Notes: a model not told the origin generated them from the letters alone. 37,677 nt of DNA from Myxococcales bacterium (GCA_021778125.1 JAJYCT010000012.1:1-37677), one strand, 5' to 3'; shown: positions 1 to 8,063, counted from the stretch's first letter. Made by a program: numbers and translations.

Positions 1-225
1 TGCGCCTTCGTGCTGGACGCGCCACGCGCCGGGACCCCGGCCCTCGCGCTCGGCCGCGCGACGGCGACCGCCCCCCCGCCGCCCGGCTTCCCGACGCTGC
101 GCGCCTCGCCGATCGCCCCCGCCCTGCACCTCGCCGCGGCGCTCGAGGCGCGCGAGGAGGCGACGATCGGGGCCGGGCCGCTGTTCGGGCGGGACGACCT
201 GACGATTGACGTCTCGTTGCTCTGA
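1..225 (+). CDS. C-terminal fragment of a ketosynthase-like protein (chain-length-factor type?)
   Basis: An open frame enters from the left edge and stops at 223-225, giving the last 74 residues of a protein. The fragment begins CAFVLDAPRAG and runs into an Ala/Pro-rich stretch ending in DDLTIDVSLL. The opening resembles the 'AAALVLE' strand of beta-ketoacyl synthases. The short, loosely conserved tail is like that of the small ketosynthase-like 'chain length factor' proteins of aryl polyene clusters. The next gene is a ketoreductase of the same pathway, which supports this. No catalytic residue lies in the visible part, so the family call is an inference from weak similarity and context. A dehydratase or unknown cluster protein is also possible. 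Confidence 0.45.
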   Translation, partial: CAFVLDAPRAGTPALALGRATATAPPPPGFPTLRASPIAPALHLAAALEAREEATIGAGPLFGRDDLTIDVSLL

Positions 226-291
226 CCGGTGGCGAGCGGAGCGCCGCCCGTCTAGGCTACTGCGCCCTTCGCGTCCGCCTCCGGAGCCGCC

Positions 292-1035
292 GTGCCGTCG
301 TCCTCCTCCCTCTCCGCCCCGCGCCGCGCCCTGGTCACGGGAGCCAGCCGCGGCATCGGGGCGGCCATTGCGCGCTGCCTGGCGCGCGACGGCCTCGACG
401 TCGTGATCAACTGCCGGTCGCAGGTCGAGCGCGCCGAGGCGCTCGCGGCCGACCTTCGCGTTACCGGGCGGCGCGTGACCGTCAAGCCGTTCGACGTGAC
501 CGACGCGACGGCGACGCGCGCGGCGCTCGACGAGCTGCTGGCCGAGGGCCCGATCGACGTCCTCGTGAACAACGCCGGCGTCGTGCGCGACGCGCCGTTC
601 CCGGCGATGAAGCGCGAGGCGTGGACGAGCGTGCTCTCCGCGACGCTCGACGGGTTCTTCAACGTGACGCAGCCGCTCGTCATGCCGATGGTGACCCGGC
701 GCTGGGGGCGCATCGTCAACATCTCGAGCATCTCGGGCGTGACGGGCAACCGCGGGCAGGTCAACTACGCGGCCGCCAAGGCGGGCCTCATCGGCGCGAC
801 GAAGGCGCTCTCGCTGGAGGTCGCGAGGCGCAACGTCACGGTCAACGCCGTGGCGCCCGGCCTGGTCGACACCGAGATGCTCGAGGGGGCGCCGGTCGAC
901 GAGCTGCTCAAGCTGGTGCCGGCGCGGCGCCTGGGCACGCCCGAGGAGGTCGCCGAGCTCGTGGCGTTCCTCGCGAGCGACCGCGCCGCGTACGTGACCG
1001 GGCAGGCGCTCGGCGTCTCGGGAGGCCTGGGGTGA
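292..1035 (+). CDS. fabG: 3-oxoacyl-ACP reductase (FabG-type SDR)
   Basis: A 247-residue short-chain dehydrogenase that would reduce 3-ketoacyl-ACP with NAD(P)H. The glycine-rich cofactor loop TGASRGIG is at about residues 16-23 and NNAG at 93-96. The catalytic Ser146, Tyr159 and Lys163 have the FabG spacing (S-x12-Y-x3-K). Length is normal for the family. The GTG start at 292 is preceded by GGAG at 283-286. A TAGGCT hexamer at 253-258 could be a -10 element in the 66-bp gap upstream. The stop overlaps the ketosynthase start by 4 bp (GTGA). In aryl polyene loci a dedicated reductase sits beside the ketosynthase, so this is probably the pathway enzyme and not the housekeeping FabG. Confidence 0.93.
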   Translation: MPSSSSLSAPRRALVTGASRGIGAAIARCLARDGLDVVINCRSQVERAEALAADLRVTGRRVTVKPFDVTDATATRAALDELLAEGPIDVLVNNAGVVRDAPFPAMKREAWTSVLSATLDGFFNVTQPLVMPMVTRRWGRIVNISSISGVTGNRGQVNYAAAKAGLIGATKALSLEVARRNVTVNAVAPGLVDTEMLEGAPVDELLKLVPARRLGTPEEVAELVAFLASDRAAYVTGQALGVSGGLG

Positions 1036-2264
1036 GGCGCAGGGTCGTCGTCACGGGGATGGGGGTCATCTCGCCGCTCGGCACGGGCGTCGGCGCGCTC
1101 GAGGCGGGCCTGCGCGAGGGGCGCACGGGGATCCGCCGCATGGACGACTGGGGCGCCGTCGCGGCGATGCTCACGCGCCTCGCGGGCCCGGCCGAGGCGC
1201 CGGAGGTCGCGCAGCTGCCGCGCAAGGTGAGCCGGACCATGGGCCGCGTCGCGCTCCTGTCGACCGTCGCCTCGCAGCACGCGATCGACGACGCGCGCCT
1301 GTCGCCCGAGGAGGTCTCGAGCGGGCGGGTGGGCCTCGCGCACGGCAGCACGCACGGCTCGTCGTCGGCGAGCGAGCAGTGGATCAAGACGCTCGTCGAG
1401 CAGCGCGGCCTGCTCGGGCTGAGCGGCACCACGTACCTCAAGTTCATGAGCCACACGACGGCCGCGAACCTCGCCCTGCACTTCGGCATCCGCGGCCGGA
1501 CCATCCCCACCTGCGCGGCGTGCGTGAGCAGCAGCCTGGCGATCGGGCAGGCGTTCGAGACCGTCCGGAGCGGCGCGATGGACGTCATGATCTGCGGCGG
1601 CGCCGAGGAGCTCCACTTCTCGCACGCCGCGATCTTCGACGTGATGCACGCGGCCAGCAGCCGCTACAACGACGCGCCCGACCGCTCGCCTCGCCCCTTC
1701 GATCGCGACCGCGACGGCCTGGTGGTCGGCGAGGGCGCCGGGACGCTGGTCCTCGAGGAGTACGAGCGGGCCCGCGCCCTCGGCAAGACGATCCACGCCG
1801 AGATCCTCGGCTTCGGGACGAGCTGCGACGGCACGCACATCACCAACCCGTCCAGGGACGGCATGCGCTCGGCCATGGAGCTGGCGCTCGCGGACGCGCG
1901 CCTCGCGCCCTCGGACGTCGGGTACGTGAACGCCCACGCGACCGGCACGAGCGTGGGCGACGTGGCCGAGAGCCAGGCGACGCGCGCGCTGTTCGGCGCG
2001 CAGGTGCCCGTGAGCTCGCTCAAGGGACACCTCGGGCACACGCTCGGCGCCTGCGGCGCGCTCGAGGCGATCGCGAGCGTCCGGATGATGCACGGCGGCT
2101 ACGTCGTGCCCACGCGCAACCTCGAGCACCCCGACCCTGCGTGCGCGGACCTCGACTACGTCATGGGGGGCCTGCGCGAGGCGCGCTTCGACGTCTTCAT
2201 GAGCAACAAGTTCGCGTTCGGCGGCCTGAACACGAGCCTGGTGTTCCGGGCTCCCCGTGACTGA
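1032..2264 (+). CDS. beta-ketoacyl-ACP synthase (KAS II/FabF-like)
   Basis: A 410-residue condensing enzyme that would extend ACP-bound acyl chains by decarboxylative condensation with malonyl-ACP. It begins MRRRVVVTGMGVISPLG, the usual FabF opening. The catalytic triad is complete: Cys164 in CAACVSSS, His302 in NAHATGT and His336 in GHTLGACG. The frame stays open far upstream, but the start is set at GTG 1032 because it begins the conserved fold, overlaps the fabG stop (GTGA) and has GGAGG at 1021-1025. It is probably the pathway ketosynthase of an aryl-polyene-like cluster, comparable to the ApeR type. The housekeeping FabF is the alternative. Confidence 0.92.
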   Translation: MRRRVVVTGMGVISPLGTGVGALEAGLREGRTGIRRMDDWGAVAAMLTRLAGPAEAPEVAQLPRKVSRTMGRVALLSTVASQHAIDDARLSPEEVSSGRVGLAHGSTHGSSSASEQWIKTLVEQRGLLGLSGTTYLKFMSHTTAANLALHFGIRGRTIPTCAACVSSSLAIGQAFETVRSGAMDVMICGGAEELHFSHAAIFDVMHAASSRYNDAPDRSPRPFDRDRDGLVVGEGAGTLVLEEYERARALGKTIHAEILGFGTSCDGTHITNPSRDGMRSAMELALADARLAPSDVGYVNAHATGTSVGDVAESQATRALFGAQVPVSSLKGHLGHTLGACGALEAIASVRMMHGGYVVPTRNLEHPDPACADLDYVMGGLREARFDVFMSNKFAFGGLNTSLVFRAPRD

Positions 2265-3090
2265 GGTCCGGGCCGGGCCGACGCCGCTCTACTCGCTGCG
2301 GGGCGCGCTGCCGGGTCCCGTGTGGAGGCTGTACCGCGCGCTGCGCACCGTCCTGGTGGCGAGCGCGTTCGCGGGCTTCTGGGTGGGGGCCGTCCTCCTG
2401 GCCTGGCTCGTGCTGCCGGCCACCGCCGCGATGGCGCGCGGGGAGGCGGCGCGGCGCCGCGGCTGCCAGGGCGTCGTCGCCGCGAGCTTCCGCCTGTTCC
2501 ATGGCTACATGCGCGCCCTGCGGCTCGTGGACGCGCGCCGGGTGGGGAGCCTGCCGACCTCGCTCGGGGGGCGCCCGGCCGTCCTGGTCGCCAACCACAC
2601 GACGCTCGTGGACGTGACGGCGATCCTCTCGTCGCTGCCCGCGGGCGTGTGCGTGCTGGCCAAGGATCTCTACCTGTCGAACCGCTTCGTCGGCCGCCTC
2701 CTGCGCCTGTGCGGGTTCATCTCGGCCGGCTCGACCCTGGCCGAGCGCGGGGCGGCCGTCGACGAGGCCGTGCAGCGACTCGGGAGCGGCTTCCACGTCC
2801 TCGTCTTCCCCGAGGGGACGCGATCGCCCGAGGGGCACCTGCACCGGTTCCAGCGCGGCGCCTTCGAGATCGCGTGCCGCGCGGGCGCCCCGGTCGTGCC
2901 GCTCGTCCTTCGGTGCGATCCGAGCGCGCTGCGGCGGGGCCAGCGCTTCTGGAACCAGCCCGACGAATGCGCGCGCTTGACAATCGAGGTCGGGGCGGCC
3001 ATCGATCCCGCGGAATGCGGGCGCAACAGCCGTCAGATGCGCCGGCTCGTCGAGGAGCGCTACCGCTCGTGGCTCGGAATTGGTGCATGA
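2257..3090 (+). CDS. 1-acyl-glycerol-3-phosphate acyltransferase family protein (PlsC-like)
   Basis: A 277-residue membrane-associated acyltransferase. A hydrophobic segment at about residues 31-58 would anchor it in the inner membrane. The catalytic HX4D motif is intact (NHTTLVD, His114 and Asp119), and FPEGTRS at 184-190 is the glycerophosphate-binding block of PlsC-type enzymes. The GTG start at 2257 overlaps the ketosynthase end by 8 bp, and the stop overlaps the first ACP by 4 bp, so it is translationally coupled in the operon. PlsC-like proteins occur in aryl polyene clusters, where they may place the polyene chain on a lipid head group. The actual acceptor here is unknown. Confidence 0.88.
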   Translation: MTEVRAGPTPLYSLRGALPGPVWRLYRALRTVLVASAFAGFWVGAVLLAWLVLPATAAMARGEAARRRGCQGVVAASFRLFHGYMRALRLVDARRVGSLPTSLGGRPAVLVANHTTLVDVTAILSSLPAGVCVLAKDLYLSNRFVGRLLRLCGFISAGSTLAERGAAVDEAVQRLGSGFHVLVFPEGTRSPEGHLHRFQRGAFEIACRAGAPVVPLVLRCDPSALRRGQRFWNQPDECARLTIEVGAAIDPAECGRNSRQMRRLVEERYRSWLGIGA

Positions 3091-3353
3091 ATCAAGAGCT
3101 TGAGTCCCGCGTCAAAGAACTGATCGTGACCGCCCTGGAGCTCGACGACGTGCGCCCGGACGACATCGACGCCGAGGCCCCGCTGTTCGGCGGCGGGCTC
3201 GGTCTCGACAGCATCGACGCGCTCGAGCTCGCGGCGGCCGTCGATCGGACGTTCCACGTGAAGCTCACCTCGGACGACGGCGACACGCGCGCGGCCTTCC
3301 GCTCGGTGCGGGCCCTGTCCGCCCTCATCGCGGCGCGCGGCGGAGGCCTCTGA
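3087..3353 (+). CDS. acyl carrier protein (first of pair)
   Basis: An 88-residue acyl carrier protein. Ser42 within GLDSIDALEL is the expected 4'-phosphopantetheine attachment site, followed by the usual acidic helix II. The ATG at 3087 overlaps the acyltransferase stop (ATGA). Because the frame is open upstream, the start was chosen from this overlap and from the normal ACP length. It would carry the growing chain for the ketosynthase and ketoreductase encoded just upstream. A second, divergent ACP follows after one base. Paired ACPs are a regular trait of aryl polyene and related type II fatty-acid-like clusters. Confidence 0.9.
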   Translation: MNQELESRVKELIVTALELDDVRPDDIDAEAPLFGGGLGLDSIDALELAAAVDRTFHVKLTSDDGDTRAAFRSVRALSALIAARGGGL

Positions 3354-3354
3354 G

Positions 3355-3633
3355 ATGGCCCCCCGCGAGGAGATCCTGGACCAGGTGCGGACCACGATGA
3401 GCGAGCTGTTCGAGATCGAGCCCTCGCGCATCCAGCTCGAGACGCGCGTCGTCGAGGACCTCGACCTCGACAGCATCGACGCGATCGAGCTCGCGGTGCG
3501 GATCGAGGCGGCCACGGGCAGGAGGCTCGATCCGGAGCGGTTCCGCGACATGCGGACCGTGGGCGACGTCGTCGACATCCTCGCGGGGATGCTGGCGGGC
3601 GACCCCGCCGAGGGGACCGCGGAGGCGGGATGA
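3355..3633 (+). CDS. acyl carrier protein (second of pair)
   Basis: A 92-residue acyl carrier protein with the phosphopantetheine-accepting Ser40 in DLDSIDAIEL. It differs clearly from the ACP immediately upstream outside the DSIDA core, so the pair is not a recent duplication. Specialised roles, such as one ACP for the starter unit and one for elongation, are plausible but not shown. It starts one base after the stop of the first ACP and overlaps the following LolA-like gene by 4 bp (ATGA). Confidence 0.92.
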   Translation: MAPREEILDQVRTTMSELFEIEPSRIQLETRVVEDLDLDSIDAIELAVRIEAATGRRLDPERFRDMRTVGDVVDILAGMLAGDPAEGTAEAG

Positions 3634-4292
3634 CGCGCCTCGGTGCGGCGCTCGCGCTCGGCCTTCTGGGCCTGGCGGCCCCGGCGAGCGCGCGGGCCGA
3701 GGGGACGGCCACCTCCGCGCCCGCCCCGGCGGGCGAGCTCGACGCGCTGTTCGCACGGTTCGCGGCGATGCCCGGTCTGCAGGCCCGCTTCGCCGAGGAC
3801 AAGCAGCTCTCGCTGCTCGTGACGCCGCTGCACTCCGAGGGCACGATCCATTTCCTCCGGGGGCGCGGCGTCGTCGTCCACACGACGAGCCCGACGCGCC
3901 AGAGCACCCTGGTGACCGACCGGCAGCTCGTGCTCTGGGACGGCCGGACGGTGCGCCGCGTCGACCTCGACGCCTCCCCCTCGGTCGCCGCGTTCGCGCG
4001 GGCGTTCACGCTCCTCCTGGGGGCCGACCGCGAGGCGCTCGAGAGGGCGTTCACGCTCGCGCTGCAGGGCCGCGCCGACGACGGCTGGACGCTCCGGCTG
4101 GTGCCCGTCGCGGCGGCGGCGAGGAACGTCGTCGCGACGATCGAGCTCGAGGGCAAGGGCCTGATCCTCTCCACGCTCCGCATCCGCGAGGCCAACGGAG
4201 ACCTGTCGACCATGCGCTTCACGGGCGTGGACGTGCAGCGGCGGTACACCGGCGCGGAGGCGGACCGGATCTTCCGCGTCCCGCCCCCGTGA
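3630..4292 (+). CDS. LolA-like periplasmic outer-membrane lipoprotein carrier homologue
   Basis: A 220-residue exported protein. The N-terminal 23 residues form a Sec signal peptide with a probable cut after ARA. The mature part (MPGLQARFAEDKQ, then GTIHFLRGRG and VLWDGRTVRRVDL) resembles the LolA fold: an open beta-barrel that shields lipid chains in the periplasm. Aryl polyene clusters often encode a LolA-like protein, thought to help move the lipid-linked pigment to the outer membrane. It is coupled by 4-bp overlaps to the ACP upstream and the lipoprotein downstream. Family assignment rests on pattern and context. Confidence 0.75.
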   Translation: MTRLGAALALGLLGLAAPASARAEGTATSAPAPAGELDALFARFAAMPGLQARFAEDKQLSLLVTPLHSEGTIHFLRGRGVVVHTTSPTRQSTLVTDRQLVLWDGRTVRRVDLDASPSVAAFARAFTLLLGADREALERAFTLALQGRADDGWTLRLVPVAAAARNVVATIELEGKGLILSTLRIREANGDLSTMRFTGVDVQRRYTGAEADRIFRVPPP

Positions 4293-4903
4293 CGCGCGCG
4301 GCGGCCGTCGCGACGCTCGCGCTCGCCGCGATGACCGGCGGGTGCTCCCCGCCCGCCTCCCCCGCGCCCGGCGAGCGCTACCCGTGCGTCCTGCACCCTC
4401 CTTCCGAGCTCTCGCCGGACATGGTGGTCGAGCAGCACGTCGTCGCCCGCTTCCGGGGCCGCGAGGGAGAGTTCGACGCGGTGATGCAGAAGCGCGGCGC
4501 CGAGCTGCTGGTCGTGGGGCTCGGGCCCATGAACGTCGAGGCCTTCGTCATCCGGCAGGTCGGCGACGACGCGGCGCTCACCCAGCGCCTCGGGCCGAGG
4601 CCCCCGTTCCCCCCGCGAGACGTGATCGTCGACGTGCACCGCGTCTTCTTCAAGCGCTTGCCGGTCCCCGCCGAGGACGGCGAGGCTCACGGCCGCATCG
4701 ACGACGAGGACGTCACCGAGGTCTGGCGGGGGGCCCAGCTCCGCGAGCGCCGCTTCGCGCGCCAGGACCGTCGCGGGCTCGTACGTGTCGAGTTCGGCCC
4801 GGGGTGCGCGCGGGATCGGTGCGCGCCCCGGACCGCGCGGCTCGTCAACGAGTGGTTCGGGTACGAGCTGCTCCTCGACAACCGCCGGTTCACGTGGCTC
4901 TGA
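4289..4903 (+). CDS. lipoprotein, DUF3261-like (aryl-polyene-cluster type)
   Basis: A 204-residue protein with a short hydrophobic leader and a Cys at about residue 19 (AMTGGC), a weak lipobox. The mature region has the pattern of small lipoproteins found in aryl polyene loci (DUF3261-like): a block around ELLVVGLGPMNVEAF, an RRF..RQDRR strand pair, and an ending around NEWFGYELLLDNRRF. The GTG start at 4289 overlaps the LolA-like stop by 4 bp. A lipid-handling or outer-membrane partner role for the LolA-like protein is likely but unproven. Its 3' end overlaps the 3' end of the convergent methyltransferase by 14 bp, so the two operons run into each other. Confidence 0.6.
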   Translation: MTRAAAVATLALAAMTGGCSPPASPAPGERYPCVLHPPSELSPDMVVEQHVVARFRGREGEFDAVMQKRGAELLVVGLGPMNVEAFVIRQVGDDAALTQRLGPRPPFPPRDVIVDVHRVFFKRLPVPAEDGEAHGRIDDEDVTEVWRGAQLRERRFARQDRRGLVRVEFGPGCARDRCAPRTARLVNEWFGYELLLDNRRFTWL

Positions 4904-5987
4904 GACCCGCCGGGCTCGCGCGCCCGATGCGGAGCAGGGTGTGCGCCACGCCGAGCCCGGAGCGCACCGCCGCGACGGACATCCCGACGCTCTCGACGAG
5001 CGCCCGCAGGTCGCGCGAGTGATACATGCGGCTGTTGCCGTTCGCCATGCACGCGAAGTAAAGCGACGTCGCGACGACGCAGAAGCGGGCGGCCTCGTGG
5101 CGCTGCAGATCCCAGAACGTCTCGAGCACGAAGAGGCGGCTGCCCGGCCCCATCGCGTCGCGCGTCCGGGCGAGGATGCTCGCGATCTCGTCCTCGCCGA
5201 AGCAGTCGAGGAACTGGCTCATCCAGTACGCGTCCGCGCCCCCGGGCAGCGCCGACCGCGGGTCGAGCAGGTCGGCGGGGTGCAGCGCGACGCGACCGGC
5301 GTCGACGAGATCCGCGAGCTGGACGCGCGCCTGCGCGAGCTGGCCGGGCAGGTCGACGATCGTGACGCGGACGTCCGGCGCGCGCGACGTGACGAGGCGC
5401 GCGAAGCGTCCCGTGTTGCCCCCGACGTCGACGACGTGCCGCACGCCGGGCGCGAGCACGTCGCCGAGGCACGCCTCGAAGACGCCGTCGGAGTAGAAGT
5501 GGTCGAAGGCGAGCCACGCCCCGCGAACGTCGGGCGCGAGGCGGGAGAGGCCCTCGTAGATCGTCGAGAAGTCGCCGAGCTCGCGCAGGCCGGCCGGGAG
5601 CCCCGTCCGCAGCGCCTCCCCGAGGTGCAGCCCGCCCCGACCGCACACGTGGTGGACGAAGTCGGCGTTCACGCGCGTGAGCGCGTCCTTCTCCCAGTAG
5701 ACGCCCACCTTGGTGATCGCGAAGCGCGGCTCGTCGTGCGCGAGCAGGCCGGCCACCATGCACGCCTCGGTGAGGAGCCTCGCGGCATAGAGGGAGAGCC
5801 CGCAGGCCCCGGCGGCCTCCGCGGCGGTGAAGCCGCGCGCCCCGCGCCGGTAGCCGAACGCCAGCACGCCTTGCTCGCGCGCGACGCGGCACGCCTGGAA
5901 GACCAGGGGGGCGAAGGCGAGCTTCTGCGCGTCGAGGCGCGCCGCCTCGGCGGACGTCGCGGGATCGGCCACGCGCCCGCGCGTCAC
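4890..5987 (-). CDS. SAM-dependent methyltransferase (Methyltransf_2/COMT-like fold)
   Basis: A 365-residue protein with an N-terminal winged-helix dimerisation region (about 20-110) and a C-terminal Rossmann domain. The SAM-binding motif VVDVGGNTGRFA is at 185-196, and the later YWMSQFLDCFGEDE block occupies the place of the plant-type KxIxHDWxDE segment. At that place the usual proton-abstracting His appears to be Leu, so the reaction may differ from classical O-methylation. The GTG start at 5987 overlaps the upstream acyltransferase stop (GTGA). Methyltransferases of this type are common in aryl polyene and flexirubin-like clusters, where they could modify the aryl head group. Confidence 0.8.
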   Translation of the reverse strand: MTRGRVADPATSAEAARLDAQKLAFAPLVFQACRVAREQGVLAFGYRRGARGFTAAEAAGACGLSLYAARLLTEACMVAGLLAHDEPRFAITKVGVYWEKDALTRVNADFVHHVCGRGGLHLGEALRTGLPAGLRELGDFSTIYEGLSRLAPDVRGAWLAFDHFYSDGVFEACLGDVLAPGVRHVVDVGGNTGRFARLVTSRAPDVRVTIVDLPGQLAQARVQLADLVDAGRVALHPADLLDPRSALPGGADAYWMSQFLDCFGEDEIASILARTRDAMGPGSRLFVLETFWDLQRHEAARFCVVATSLYFACMANGNSRMYHSRDLRALVESVGMSVAAVRSGLGVAHTLLRIGRASPAGLRAT

Positions 5988-6910
5988 GAGGCGCTCCAGA
6001 AGTCGTGGAAGTTGAACCAGTTGTACGGCGCCGAGCGGGCATGGAAGGCGAGGCGATCGGCGTAGCGCTGCGCGTGAGCGCGCAGGGCCCCGGCGCGGTC
6101 CCTCCGGTCGAGGCGGAGCTCGTCGGCGAACGGCTCGCACGAGATCTCGTAGCGGTTGGGCCCCCGGAAGAGCGCGAAGACCAGGACCACCGGGCACCCG
6201 AGCGTGTGCGCGACGACGTAGGGGCCGACCGGCAGGTGCGCCGGGGCGCCGAGAAAGTCGACCTGGACGTTGCGCCCGTCGCGGCCGGTCGTGCGATCGC
6301 CGAGGATCGCCACCAGGTGCCCGGCGGCCAGGGCGCTCTTCACCCGGAAGACCGTGTCGAATCCCTTCGGATCGACCGGGATGACCTCGGGCCCGCCGCC
6401 TGCCGCCACGCGGCGAAGCACGCGCGCGAGGCGCGCGGCGCTCCGTTCGTCGGCCACGACCGAGAGCGGCACGCCGAAATCGCGCGCGGCGGCGCTCATG
6501 GCGGCGAAGCTGCCGAGGTGCGACCCCAGGAGGAGCGCTCCCCGGCCGCGCGCCGCGAGCTCCTTCACGCGCTCGTGGCCGCGGAGCTCGAAGGTGAAGG
6601 GGCGCAGATCGCCCCGGAGGAAGAACAGCCGGTCGACGGCCACCGAGGCGAACGTCGCCACGTGGCGCAGCACGTTGCGGAGGCTCGGAGCCTCTCCGAC
6701 CCGGGCGAGGAACTGCCGAGAGGCGCGACGCGTCCGCGCCGAGAGGGCCGTGTAGTAGACGGCGAGCGCCATCGCGAACCACCGCGCCGCGCTCCGGCCG
6801 CCGATCGTCGCGAGCGCGACGACGAAGCGGATGCCGAGCACGGTGCCCACCTCGGGCACCCTCCGCCACCTCGGCGGCTGCGTCAGCGAGTGAATCTTCG
6901 GTGCGGCCAT
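5984..6910 (-). CDS. LpxL/HtrB-like lysophospholipid acyltransferase, atypical active site
   Basis: A 308-residue protein of the Kdo2-lipid-A lauroyl/myristoyl transferase type. A hydrophobic segment near residues 21-57 fits an inner-membrane anchor, and GDRTTGRDG plus the closing YNWFNFHDFW block fit the family. The conserved histidine is present (GSHLGSF, His131), but the acidic partner of the HX4(D/E) dyad is replaced by Ala136. I checked this codon directly (gcc on the coding strand). The ATG at 6910 lies inside the glycosyltransferase gene (28-bp overlap). Acyltransferases of this type are standard in aryl polyene clusters. Either the dyad is rebuilt with another residue or activity is altered. 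Confidence 0.82.
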   Translation of the reverse strand: MAAPKIHSLTQPPRWRRVPEVGTVLGIRFVVALATIGGRSAARWFAMALAVYYTALSARTRRASRQFLARVGEAPSLRNVLRHVATFASVAVDRLFFLRGDLRPFTFELRGHERVKELAARGRGALLLGSHLGSFAAMSAAARDFGVPLSVVADERSAARLARVLRRVAAGGGPEVIPVDPKGFDTVFRVKSALAAGHLVAILGDRTTGRDGRNVQVDFLGAPAHLPVGPYVVAHTLGCPVVLVFALFRGPNRYEISCEPFADELRLDRRDRAGALRAHAQRYADRLAFHARSAPYNWFNFHDFWSAS

Positions 6911-7614
6911 GAGAGGAGGAGCAGGAGGCCGAGCACGCACAGGCGCGCGTGCATCCACGTGATGAGCAGCGTGTCTCGGAGAAGGCGGTAGTGCGAGACG
7001 CCGCCTTCCGCTGCAGGCACATACCGTACGCGAGTGGCGACGTGAAGGACCGGCGTGCCCCGCCACACCAGGCGCACGGCCACCTCCGGGTCGAAATCCA
7101 TCGCGTCGCCGCGCGCGCCGGCGGCGAGCGCCTCGGGGACGGGATAGACGCGAAACCCGCAGAGGGGATCCCCGACGCGGCGCGAGAGCGTCTCGAGCGC
7201 GCAGAACAGCACCGAGAGCTGCCGCGCGACCCGGCGGCCGCGGGGCGCCGTGGCGTCGAAGACGGGCTGCCCGAGGACGAGCGCGCGCGGATCGAGGCGG
7301 CTGGCCTCGAGCAGGCGCGGGACGTCGTCGGCCGCGTGCTGACCGTCGGCGTCGATCTGCAGCGCGTGCGCGTACCCGAGGCGGCGCGCCTCGGCGAGGC
7401 CCGCCTTGACCGCGGCGCCCTTGCCGCCGTTGCGCTCGCGGAGGACGACGTGCGCCAGCTCGCGCCGCGCGAGATCGCGGGCGACGTCGCGCGCCGCCGG
7501 CCCGCTGCCGTCGTCGACGACGATCACGCGCTCGACGTAGGGGGCCACGCCGCGCACGACGCGCTCGAGGGTTGCGGCGTTGTCGTACGTGGGGATGAGC
7601 GCGCAGACGCTCAT
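6883..7614 (-). CDS. family 2 glycosyltransferase (dolichyl-phosphate-mannose-synthase-like)
   Basis: A 243-residue GT-A fold glycosyltransferase. It opens with SVCALIPTYDNAATLE; VVDDGSG binds the nucleotide and DADGQH supplies the metal-binding DxD. GNGGKGAAVK-type spacing (ERNGGKGAAVK) is also present. A C-terminal hydrophobic segment (LCVLGLLLLLSW) suggests membrane attachment. The ATG at 7614 overlaps the DUF2062 stop by 4 bp. In aryl polyene loci this gene pairs with an LpxL-like acyltransferase, as here, and may glycosylate a lipid carrier or the polyene. The substrate cannot be read from the sequence. Confidence 0.87.
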   Translation of the reverse strand: MSVCALIPTYDNAATLERVVRGVAPYVERVIVVDDGSGPAARDVARDLARRELAHVVLRERNGGKGAAVKAGLAEARRLGYAHALQIDADGQHAADDVPRLLEASRLDPRALVLGQPVFDATAPRGRRVARQLSVLFCALETLSRRVGDPLCGFRVYPVPEALAAGARGDAMDFDPEVAVRLVWRGTPVLHVATRVRYVPAAEGGVSHYRLLRDTLLITWMHARLCVLGLLLLLSWPHRRFTR

Positions 7615-8063
7615 GGCGCACCGCGGGCCCGGCGCCTCTGCCGGAGGCGCACGACCGCGAGCGTCAGGGCGCCTCCGACGGCCGCGAACGCGGCGGCGAC
7701 CAGGGCCGTCCCGAGCGCGATCTCGGCGAGCAGGGGGCGCAGCTCCGCGGCCCGCAGGGCGCGCGGATCGACGGGCAGCCACCGCCCGTGCAGGAGCCAC
7801 GCGCCGAGCTCGATCTCGGCCAGGGTGATGAACGGCGCGAGGAACGGGAGCGACACGTTCGACGCCAGGAACGCGAGGCCCGCGTCGAGGCGCAGGGGGA
7901 GCGTGACCGCGAGCACGATCATCCAGTGCGTTCCCCAGAGCGGCGTGACGCCGATGGCCAGACCGACGGCCACGCTGAGCGCCGCGCGCCTCGGCGTGAG
8001 CTCACCGCCGCGCAGGCGCGCCCAGGCCCTGTGCATCAGCCGGGCGCGCGCGGTTCGATCCAC
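7611..8063 (-). CDS. DUF2062 membrane protein
   Basis: A 150-residue protein with the DUF2062 pattern: a basic N-terminus, GLAIGVTPLWGTHW, a second helix with FLASNVSLPFLAPF, and a C-terminal helix followed by RLRQRRRARG. Two to three membrane segments are visible. The family has no proven biochemical role but often sits next to or is fused with GT2 glycosyltransferases, as it does here. It is the first gene of the minus-strand operon. The GTG start at 8063 has no Shine-Dalgarno sequence. A TAGTCG hexamer at 8070-8075 (minus) lies 6 nt upstream, compatible with a leaderless transcript. Confidence 0.85.
   Translation of the reverse strand: MDRTARARLMHRAWARLRGGELTPRRAALSVAVGLAIGVTPLWGTHWMIVLAVTLPLRLDAGLAFLASNVSLPFLAPFITLAEIELGAWLLHGRWLPVDPRALRAAELRPLLAEIALGTALVAAAFAAVGGALTLAVVRLRQRRRARGAP

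Noticed and set aside
3087-3633. Recent duplication of one ACP gene
   Set aside because: The two ACPs agree only around the DSIDA core and differ in length and charge.
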